Source: Candidatus Methanomethylicus oleisabuli
GTDB taxonomy: Archaea > Thermoproteota > Methanomethylicia > Methanomethylicales > Methanomethylicaceae
Assembly (NCBI GenBank): GCA_001717025.1
Contig: MAGU01000034.1
Location: forward strand, 1-33,130
Length of the DNA: 33,130 nucleotides
Direction of reading: 5' to 3'
Positions 18,290-25,397 of the stretch are shown here, one piece after another; position 1 is the first letter of the stretch, and each line of letters starts with the position of its first letter. The notes under the pieces were generated by a model. That model searched no databases. It was not told the DNA's origin and saw nothing but the letters and a program-made list of their open reading frames with translations. A program made the position numbers and the translations under genes.

Positions 18290-18327
18290 GTGAGTGGTGG
18301 GCAGCTTTTTAGGTCGGCTTCGCGCTT

Positions 18328-19248
18328 GTGACGACACGTCTAAAGGAGTTGGATGCAATGAAGGAGTTGCCCTACACTCTAGGGAGGGTTCAGATCGGCA
18401 GGCAGGGCAAGCCGGTACTGATAGGGAGCCTCTTCTACAAGTCAGACAAGAAGGTCACGAACCACAAGCTTGGGGAGGTCGACTGCCGGAGGCTCTCCAA
18501 GGAGCTCAAGGCAGTGTGCTCGCTAAGCTCGAGGGTAGGACTCGACACGGCTATCGACGTCATCGCTGAGACACCCAAGGCGATGGAGAACTATCTGGAG
18601 CTGCTCGCCGGCATGGTCGATGTGCCGCTGCTGATAGGCGGACTCAACGAGGAGTCTCGGGTGGCGGGTTATGCGAAGGCGAGGAGGCTCGGGATATCCG
18701 ACAGGTGCGGCGTAAACTCGATCTCGACCATGACGTCGGACGCGGAGCTGGCATCAATCAAGGAGGCGGGCATCAGCTTCGGCGTGCTGCAGACGCTCGA
18801 CCCCTCGGCGGTCTACCCTGAGGACAAGCTCAGGCTTCTCGAGGAGAGCATCCTCGTCAAGTGCAAAGCGGCAGGGATCGATGCCGCGGTCGTCGACGTA
18901 GGGATAATAGACTTCACGAGCGTGCACCTTGCAGTGGAGGCGATAAAGCTAATAAAGTCAAGGCTCGGGCTACCGGCGGGCTGCGCCCCATCGAATGCGG
19001 CTTATCAGCCGCTTGTAAGCAGAAAGATGACCAAGAGGGGCGCGAGGTCGGTCAACGTTGCACTCAACACGATGCTCCAGATGGGGGGCGCTGATGCCAT
19101 CTTCTACGGCCCGCTGAAGGCCTCGGCATACCTCTTCGAGGCGGCAGCGGTTGTCGAGGGCATAAAGGCGTATGGGCAGAGGCTCGCAGGAGACAAGGGG
19201 ATAGACAGGAGCGGCCCACTCTTCAGATTCCTGCCAAAGCTGCAGTAG
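18328..19248 (+). CDS. MtrH-like tetrahydromethanopterin/tetrahydrofolate:corrinoid methyltransferase
   Basis: GRVQIGRQGKPVLIGSLFYKSDKKVTNHKLGEVD, SDRCGVNSISTMTSDAELASIKEAG, ACAPSNAAYQ-like segment GLPAGCAPSNAAYQPL. GTG start. Confidence 0.85.
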   Translation: MTTRLKELDAMKELPYTLGRVQIGRQGKPVLIGSLFYKSDKKVTNHKLGEVDCRRLSKELKAVCSLSSRVGLDTAIDVIAETPKAMENYLELLAGMVDVPLLIGGLNEESRVAGYAKARRLGISDRCGVNSISTMTSDAELASIKEAGISFGVLQTLDPSAVYPEDKLRLLEESILVKCKAAGIDAAVVDVGIIDFTSVHLAVEAIKLIKSRLGLPAGCAPSNAAYQPLVSRKMTKRGARSVNVALNTMLQMGGADAIFYGPLKASAYLFEAAAVVEGIKAYGQRLAGDKGIDRSGPLFRFLPKLQ

Positions 19249-19309
19249 GGGGCGCCTTAATCCAAAAATTAATAGATTAGAGCACCGTATACCCACAAGG
19301 GGTACTGTG

Positions 19310-19540
19310 ATGCCGCTTTCCTGCATAATGATCCACTGCAAGCCGGGCACGCATGGAGAGGTCGTCAAGGAGGTCAGCAAGATGAATGGCGTCAAGAGGG
19401 CTTTTGAAGTGCTTGGTGCCTTTGACGTGGTCGTGGAGTACGAGTTCTCCAGCCTAGAGAAGCTCGGCATGGCGGTCTACGAAATAGCGAAGCTACCGGG
19501 CGTGATCTCCTCAGAGACGCTGATAGAGACGATACTGTGA
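19310..19540 (+). CDS. Stand-alone Lrp/AsnC ligand-binding (RAM) domain protein
   Basis: IMIHCKPGTHGEVVKEVSKMNGVKRAFEVLGAFDVVVEYEFSSLEKLGMAVYEIAKLPGVISSETLIETIL; no HTH. Confidence 0.85.
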   Translation: MPLSCIMIHCKPGTHGEVVKEVSKMNGVKRAFEVLGAFDVVVEYEFSSLEKLGMAVYEIAKLPGVISSETLIETIL

Positions 19541-19552
19541 GGTTTGTTGAAG

Positions 19553-19777
19553 ATGGTCCAGATTTGCATGCTCATAAATGCCGAGAAGATATCTGTATTC
19601 GAGGTCGTTAAGCAGCTCGAGAAGTTGCCAGAGATCGCAGACGCATTCCCTACGTTCGGCAGGTACGATGTCGTAGCCTTTGCCAACATCGAGAGGAGGG
19701 AGGATGCCGGCGCTCTGGCAAAGAAGGTTAGCGCACTCCAGGGCGTCCTAAGGACAGAGTCGATGGTTGAGGTATGA
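19553..19777 (+). CDS. Second stand-alone RAM-domain protein
   Basis: CMLINAEKISVFEVVKQLEKLPEIADAFPTFGRYDVVAFANIERREDAGALAKKVSALQGVLRTESMVEV; TTG starts at 19544/19547 also possible. Confidence 0.82.
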   Translation: MVQICMLINAEKISVFEVVKQLEKLPEIADAFPTFGRYDVVAFANIERREDAGALAKKVSALQGVLRTESMVEV

Positions 19778-19791
19778 GGCGGAAAGGGACT

Positions 19792-19824
<33 letters not shown>

Positions 19825-20093
19825 AGGAGGGTAAAAAAGGCCACCCCGGAACGCGCCGGACCGAACCTCGCCCATCTTCGCATCGCCCTTCCAATCGCCT
19901 CTGGTACCATGACCGAAGGTTGATGCCCCACCCATTCTTCAGACCATTTCCCACGGGCTTCCCCTTATCCCCTGCCGAGGCATGTTATGAAAGGCAGTTG
20001 GGTTGTGCCATAGATGATGAAGAAGTACGCCCTTACGCATTACCCGAAAATTTTTAAAAGAAGCGCCGTGCAAAGACTGATGGTTCGTTGCAA

Positions 20094-20708
20094 ATGCGAG
20101 TGGGAAAAGTTGGAAGTAGCCTCTCATACATGATGCAGCTACTAATCATCTGTTACGTCATTTATAGCATTTTTATAGGGGATTATCTGTGGGCTAGCCT
20201 CGGGCTTGTCTGCTTCCTGCTCACCCAAATACCGACGGTTCTAGAAAGAAGGATTGGGGTCATCGTGCCATCGGAGCTCAAATTACTGATCACCCTTGTG
20301 CTTTATTTGCATGTTGCGGGAAACGTGCGCGGCTGGTATGACTGCTATTATCCAGTTTATGATAAGGTGACGCACTTCCTTGCAGCCACGTTGGTGGCAG
20401 CACTCGGCTTCATAGCAATCGCGGTATTGGATCCATCCATCATGATTGAAACTAACGGGTACATGGCAATAGCCATCACAATAATTTTCACCACGGCGAT
20501 GGGGGCATTTTGGGAAATTGGCGAGTTCTTATTCGACCGATTCCTTGGAACACGGCTTCAACACGGCCTTACGGACACTATGTTGGACTTGGTCTTTGAT
20601 TTTATGGGCGGATGCATTGCATCATTTATCGGCAACTTTTACTTGAGGCGCAAATTGAAAGAAGACCCCATAAATTTGATTGGGATTGAGATAAAGGCTG
20701 AGATGTAG
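20094..20708 (+). CDS. Integral membrane protein, DUF2238/YjdF-like
   Basis: Several TM segments; YDKVTHFLAATLVAALG, GAFWEIGEFLFDRFLGTRLQHGLTDTMLDLVFDFMGGCIASFIG. Confidence 0.72.
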   Translation: MRVGKVGSSLSYMMQLLIICYVIYSIFIGDYLWASLGLVCFLLTQIPTVLERRIGVIVPSELKLLITLVLYLHVAGNVRGWYDCYYPVYDKVTHFLAATLVAALGFIAIAVLDPSIMIETNGYMAIAITIIFTTAMGAFWEIGEFLFDRFLGTRLQHGLTDTMLDLVFDFMGGCIASFIGNFYLRRKLKEDPINLIGIEIKAEM

Positions 20709-20850
20709 ATCCTTGCGAAGCAGCGGTTCATATGCTCGAGGCGAGATAGACGGAGCGCCAAGGCGGGGTTGCAGATGCTGGAACGGCAGTTTTGTGTCGC
20801 TTGTCAAGCAAGTGGCCTTCTCTCACCTGACCGGCGTTTTGACTTGGAAG

Positions 20851-20947
20851 AGGGCCGATAATAAGCAGCCATACCAGTCTGCGATTCTGGGTCAGGAACG
20901 CAACGGCCCTACTTGGGAGCGGGATGCTGAAGCATCCTTAAAAGGAT
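20851..20947 (+). promoter_or_regulatory. Structured leader candidate upstream of the MFS transporter gene
   Basis: AGGGCCG (20851-20857) pairs with CGGCCCT (20904-20910); hairpin GGATGC-TGAA-GCATCC (20922-20937) overlaps alternative hairpin ATCCTT-AA-AAGGAT (20934-20947). Confidence 0.35.
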
Positions 20948-21004
20948 AGTGCAGATACCGAATCATTGAACTCATTGATGCGGCTTGGAGCGGAGTGAGG
21001 CGGA

Positions 21005-22225
21005 GTGCTGGGCGACTACCGGGGCATACCCAGGGAGGCGATGCTACTAGTCTACGCCACGCTGCTGCCGTCGCTTGCATTTGGAATGTTCTACACCGAC
21101 ATCAGCTACTTCCTCAGCAGCGTACAGGGGATTGGCGACGGATACATGAGCGTGCTCATCATGGTGATGGGGCTCTCGTCAGTCGCGTTCAGCATCCCGC
21201 TCGGCATCGCGGCCGACCGCTACGGCAGGAAGAAGATGCTGATCATGGGGAACATAGTCGAGAGCCTGATCATAGCTTTCTTCGCACTCACCAAGGATCC
21301 GGCGCTCCTCATGGGCATCGCCCTGCTAGCAGGAATAGGCGAGGCGGGCTTTGCGGCGTCGAGCAGCGCACTTCTGGCGGACACGGCAGGAGACATGAAG
21401 CGAACGGCATCGTTCTCGCTCTTCAGTTTCGTGAGCGCGGTAGCGGCAGGCATTGGAGGCTTCGCGATCCCTGCGGTATCGATCTTCGAGCGTTTTGGCT
21501 TCAGCAACCAAGAGGCGCATGTTGCACTCTACGTTCTGCTCGCCGTGCTCAGCCTGGCATCGACAGCATTCATACTGATGGTCAAGGAGGTCAGACCAGA
21601 GAACAAGGACGGGGCAGGAATGAAGGCTTACCTGCCAAGGAAGTCTATAGGAGTGCTGAAGAAGTATACGCTTACCGGATTCATGATAGCTTTCGGTGCA
21701 GGCCTCTTCGTTCCCATAATGACAAGATGGTTTGATGCGGCGTATGGAGTCTCGGATGTCGTCAGCGGCCCCATCATAGGGATCTCAAATATACTGATAG
21801 GGGTCGCCGCCCTCACAGCCCCGTTCCTTGCAAGGAGGCTCGGAATAGTCAAGGCGATAGTAACGACCCAAGCGCTATCGACGGCATTCATGCTGGCCAC
21901 GCCACTGTCGCTCAATTTCTATATGGCCAGCACGGTCTACACCGCGAGGACGTTCCTGATGAACATGGCGTCGCCGCTCGAGAATTCTTTACTGATGGGA
22001 ATCGTGGCGAAGGAGGAGAGGGGCGCTGCCTCGGGGATTAGCTCAGCCCTGTGGAGGCTCCCAAACGCTGCCAGTACTGCCCTGGGGGGATGGATGATTG
22101 CATCAGGGCTGCTCGCGATGCCTTTCTACATAGCGACCGTGCTGTATGCGATCTCGATATGCCTCTTCTGGAGATTCTTCGGGAGGACCCGCCTGCCGGA
22201 GGAAGCAGCATATGAGAGCGGATGA
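21005..22225 (+). CDS. Major facilitator superfamily transporter
   Basis: About 12 TM segments; GIAADRYGRKKMLIMGNIVESLI (MFS motif A). Confidence 0.88.
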   Translation: MLGDYRGIPREAMLLVYATLLPSLAFGMFYTDISYFLSSVQGIGDGYMSVLIMVMGLSSVAFSIPLGIAADRYGRKKMLIMGNIVESLIIAFFALTKDPALLMGIALLAGIGEAGFAASSSALLADTAGDMKRTASFSLFSFVSAVAAGIGGFAIPAVSIFERFGFSNQEAHVALYVLLAVLSLASTAFILMVKEVRPENKDGAGMKAYLPRKSIGVLKKYTLTGFMIAFGAGLFVPIMTRWFDAAYGVSDVVSGPIIGISNILIGVAALTAPFLARRLGIVKAIVTTQALSTAFMLATPLSLNFYMASTVYTARTFLMNMASPLENSLLMGIVAKEERGAASGISSALWRLPNAASTALGGWMIASGLLAMPFYIATVLYAISICLFWRFFGRTRLPEEAAYESG

Positions 22226-22500
22226 TGAAAGAGGGCATACGTAAAACAGTTCTGCGTGAGGCGCGCCGACGCGGGCTGCCACTGCCCCAAGCCAACATGT
22301 AAGCGACGGGGGCGAGCGCGGACACCACGCCTAGACGGCAAATACATTCGTGTGGCGCTGATCGCAATCCGCCTTATGCGGAACCCGGCGCCTCCTTCGA
22401 CTGGCTGGCGGGACGGCCGAACCGCCAATTATCGATAGAAATGACCGGCTAGCTCAATATGCCACCCTTCAGACGGGCGTGCGCTAGACGGCGCGCAGCA

Positions 22501-22821
22501 CTAAATCGCAATCTCCCGCATCGCGGACTTGACGAGTTCGTTGCCGCGCTTCTTCTTGCCACCGCCGAACATCGGCGAAGAGAGCTCGGGCGCACCATAT
22601 GTGGCCACTATCTGCTTCACAACCTCCTTAAGCTGCGCTTCGTTGTTGTGAATGAGCCTTATGGTTACCTGCGGGAATCCCGAAGGGCTCTTCTCCTTTA
22701 TCTCAACCGATGCGCCTTGTGATTTGCCAAGCTGATGGACAAGGTCAGGGTTGAAGTCGACCTTCCTCAGCCTCTTGAGGTCGTTCTTGTAGTATTGCAT
22801 CTCTACCTCAATCTCCTCCAT
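22501..22821 (-). CDS. Conserved hypothetical protein, 106 aa
   Basis: MEEIEVEMQYYKNDLKRLRKVDFNPDLVHQLGKSQGASVEIKEKSPSGFPQVTIRLIHNNEAQLKEVVKQIV...; ATG 22821 with upstream ggggtgag. Confidence 0.6.
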   Translation of the reverse strand: MEEIEVEMQYYKNDLKRLRKVDFNPDLVHQLGKSQGASVEIKEKSPSGFPQVTIRLIHNNEAQLKEVVKQIVATYGAPELSSPMFGGGKKKRGNELVKSAMREIAI

Positions 22822-22946
22822 CTTCTCACCCCCTTCAGACCAATCATCACTTGGGCAGGCTACACAGACTGAGAGGAGAATCCCTGGCATCAACGAGGCA
22901 AGCGCCATCCGCTTGCGGCACTGGAAAAGGCGAATTATCAAAGATG

Positions 22947-22971
22947 TGCAGAATACGTCTCAAATTCTGCA
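22947..22971. repeat. Perfect inverted repeat, 8-bp arms
   Basis: TGCAGAAT-acgtctcaa-ATTCTGCA. Confidence 0.85.
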
Positions 22972-22989
22972 TTTCCAATCGCAATTTGC

Positions 22990-23015
22990 TTTCCCATGGT
23001 TAATATTATGGGAAA
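22990..23015. repeat. Perfect inverted repeat, 8-bp arms
   Basis: TTTCCCAT-ggttaatatt-ATGGGAAA. Confidence 0.85.
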
Positions 23016-23139
23016 ATAATATAAAAGTATTACGGTAAAAATCATTTTAATGGAATATTGGCGTGGTTAAACTCAATTTTACACTCACAATATGTCGTAA
23101 AAATACAGTTCTGAAGGTCAGCGGCTGAGGGCGGAAAAC

Positions 23140-23173
23140 CCCGGCAGTGTTCAGTACAAGCCGGACTGCCGGG
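23140..23173. repeat. Perfect GC-rich inverted repeat, 9-bp arms
   Basis: CCCGGCAGT-gttcagtacaagccgg-ACTGCCGGG. Confidence 0.85.
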
Positions 23174-23214
23174 CAATTGTGGCCTGTCATGAACCGTTGA
23201 ATCTAGCCGTTCCC

Positions 23215-23250
23215 GAGCGTTCCGCAGCGTCCCTAAAATCCCCTTGTGAT
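23215..23250 (+). promoter_or_regulatory. 36-bp conserved upstream element, copy 1
   Basis: gagcgttccgcagcgtccctaaaatccccttgtgat; 35/36 identical to 23827-23862. Confidence 0.7.
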
Positions 23251-23272
23251 AGCTCTAATAGCGGTGAAAGAA

Positions 23273-23566
23273 ATGAAACCAGCGGTTAAGGGATTGGCAA
23301 TCGCGGTCCTGCTGATGGCAGTGGCGGCGGTTTCCATAAATGCGGTGGCGGCTGCGACGCAGAGTCAGATCCAGGCGCAGACCGGAGACTGCGATGGCGA
23401 CAGGTTGATGGCCCATAGCAGGTTAAGGCTGATGGACAACAGCACGTGCGGTTGCTACAACGACTGCTCAGGCGACCATCTCAGGCTGATGGCGCAGAAC
23501 TGCACGGACGCAGGCGGATCGGGCATAATGCAGAGGGACCGCGACAGGACTTGCATCCTGCCTTAA
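23273..23566 (+). CDS. Small Cys-containing secreted protein
   Basis: 97 aa; signal peptide MKPAVKGLAIAVLLMAVAAVSINAVAAA; mature part GDCDGDRLMAHSRLRLMDNSTCGCYNDCSGDHLRLMAQNCTD...RTCILP. RBS ggtgaaag. Confidence 0.7.
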   Translation: MKPAVKGLAIAVLLMAVAAVSINAVAAATQSQIQAQTGDCDGDRLMAHSRLRLMDNSTCGCYNDCSGDHLRLMAQNCTDAGGSGIMQRDRDRTCILP

Positions 23567-23604
23567 TCGGGCAGCATGCAGGCGCGTACCGAGGCAGACC
23601 CTGA

Positions 23605-23632
23605 GGGGCAGGATCGCCCCCCTTCTTTTTTC
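23605..23632 (+). terminator. Hairpin plus T-tract terminator after the small secreted protein gene
   Basis: GGGGC-aggatc-GCCCC followed by cccttctttttt. Confidence 0.7.
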
Positions 23633-23826
23633 ATTTTTTACTATTTTTCAGATCGCATTATTCTCCTATTTTCTTCGAGCATTGCAACTCAAATGCGGCA
23701 AGCGACCCCTATACCAGGGGCGGTCGAACGTTGCGCGATACGGCATCGTTTGCGGGCGGCAGGGGTGCAGACGCCAAATAAAGTAATTAAAGCGCAATTG
23801 GATTGTTATATGAGATGGGCGTTGCG

Positions 23827-23862
23827 GAGCGTTCCGCAGCGTCCCTAAAATCCCCTTGGGAT
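23827..23862 (+). promoter_or_regulatory. 36-bp conserved upstream element, copy 2
   Basis: gagcgttccgcagcgtccctaaaatccccttgggat; ends 23 nt before ATG 23886. Confidence 0.7.
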
Positions 23863-23885
23863 GATGTAACCGCAGGTGAATTTAG

Positions 23886-25376
23886 ATGGACATGAAAAAG
23901 ATCTTCGCCGCGGCACTAATCGTGCTTACTTTATCGGCAGCTGCTGCTTCAGGGATTGGGATCCTTGCTGTGAGCAATGACGCGGGCAAGGCGGATTATA
24001 TGGTTCAGAGTGCAGCCTTAGCGATGACTGAGGCCGATGCGGCGATCGCCCGGCTCAGGGAGGCGAATATCACGCTCCCCGAAGGCCTGAATTTTACGTA
24101 TGAGCAGGCGCTCAATATGTCGGATCTGGCGGTCCGGTATAAGAACCAGGAGAACTACCAGCTGTGCTGCGAATATGCGATGCAGTCGCAGCACATGTTC
24201 ATGGAGATAGTCAATTATTCAGCCCAGATTGGCGGTGGAGGCGGCACGCAGAACATACAGAGGGCAATGGAGGCGCTGATGCTCAGGTCTGAGGTCGGGC
24301 GCGCCTACCTACTCATCGCCACAATGGGCAACGCGAGCATAAAGGCAGCGATCTATGGGATCAACACGTCTGGCGTCAACGGGTGCCTCGAGATGGCCAG
24401 GCTGAAGCTTGGCAATGCCTCCCTTGCGCTGGACAACGGCGACCTGGCAGGCGCTAACCAGACGGTAGCCGAGGCGAATTCGCTGATCCAAACGGCAAGT
24501 CAAGCGTTTGGAGCGGTCGCTTCAGAGTCCGATGCACTCAGGGCGCGCCAGTATCTGATGAATGCCCTCGGCGCCGTCAACATGTATATGGAGAGGGTGA
24601 TGGCGTGGGCGGGCTTGCCGGAAGGGGACAGAACGCAGTCGATGGAGATGCTCAACTATGCAGTGTGCCAGCTGCAGCTCGCAAATGCGAGCCTCGATCA
24701 GGGCAACCTCACGCTCGCGCTGCAGCAGCTCGAACAGTTCAGGCTCAGGGCTGGCGAGGCATGCGGAGTGATGGCTGGAGGGGACTCGCTGCGCGCGGAG
24801 CTGGAGCTCGGCGTGATGAGCCTCCAACTTCAGGCGGAGGGCTTGAACAGGAGGATCCAGGCGATGAAAGGCCAGGGCTACAACGTGTCGGCGCAGGAGC
24901 AGGCGATGGAGCAGGTGTGCCAAGAGCTCCAAGGGATAGAATTTGCCAATGCCAGCGCCGGCGAGCTGCAGCTCGCCCAGATCCGTGCGCACATCTGCGC
25001 GATGGACGGCGAGATAGCGGGCATGGAGGAGCAGCACAGGAGCCAGGAGCAGGCGAGGGTGATGGCGGGCATACTGGAGATGCAGGGCAGGGTCGCCGGG
25101 CTTGGGGAAAGGGCAATGCAGATGAAAGGCAACGGCTCGGACACGGGTAATGTAGAGGGCATGCTCAATCAGGCAAACGGCATGCTGGCTGAGGCCAACC
25201 AGCAGCTCCAGAATGGGAACGTGTCGGGGGCCGACGCCCTCCTGAACCAAGCGGGGCAGATGGCGGATCAGGCTGAGGGCGAGATGAACCAGATGGGCGG
25301 AGGAGGCCAAGGCCAAGGGCAGGGTCAGGATCAGGGGAGCTTAGGAGGAAAACCGCAAGGCAACGGGGCGAACTGA
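23886..25376 (+). CDS. Secreted Ala/Gln/Met-rich helical-repeat protein
   Basis: Signal peptide MDMKKIFAAALIVLTLSAAAASGIGILA; repeated helical pattern e.g. KLGNASLALDNGDLAGANQTVAEANSL, LQLANASLDQGNLTLALQQLEQF, GMLAEANQQLQNGNVSGADALLNQAGQM; Gly/Gln-rich tail. Confidence 0.75.
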   Translation: MDMKKIFAAALIVLTLSAAAASGIGILAVSNDAGKADYMVQSAALAMTEADAAIARLREANITLPEGLNFTYEQALNMSDLAVRYKNQENYQLCCEYAMQSQHMFMEIVNYSAQIGGGGGTQNIQRAMEALMLRSEVGRAYLLIATMGNASIKAAIYGINTSGVNGCLEMARLKLGNASLALDNGDLAGANQTVAEANSLIQTASQAFGAVASESDALRARQYLMNALGAVNMYMERVMAWAGLPEGDRTQSMEMLNYAVCQLQLANASLDQGNLTLALQQLEQFRLRAGEACGVMAGGDSLRAELELGVMSLQLQAEGLNRRIQAMKGQGYNVSAQEQAMEQVCQELQGIEFANASAGELQLAQIRAHICAMDGEIAGMEEQHRSQEQARVMAGILEMQGRVAGLGERAMQMKGNGSDTGNVEGMLNQANGMLAEANQQLQNGNVSGADALLNQAGQMADQAEGEMNQMGGGGQGQGQGQDQGSLGGKPQGNGAN

Positions 25377-25397
25377 TGGCCGGAATGGCGGACTGCA

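Noticed and set aside
20851-20910. tRNA-like element with 7-bp acceptor-like stem AGGGCCG/CGGCCCT
   Set aside because: Only 60 nt, no T-loop GGTTCRA signature and no proper D or anticodon arms; interpreted as leader structure.
22406-22427. TGGCGG-gacggccgaa-CCGCCA hairpin between the MFS and the convergent hypothetical gene
   Set aside because: Plausible simple 3'-end hairpin between converging genes, no T-tract; not notable on its own.
24522-25316. 264-aa minus ORF (and 24605..25150 plus, 24745..25116 minus)
   Set aside because: Antisense or frame-shifted shadows of the repetitive, GC-rich 496-aa secreted protein gene.
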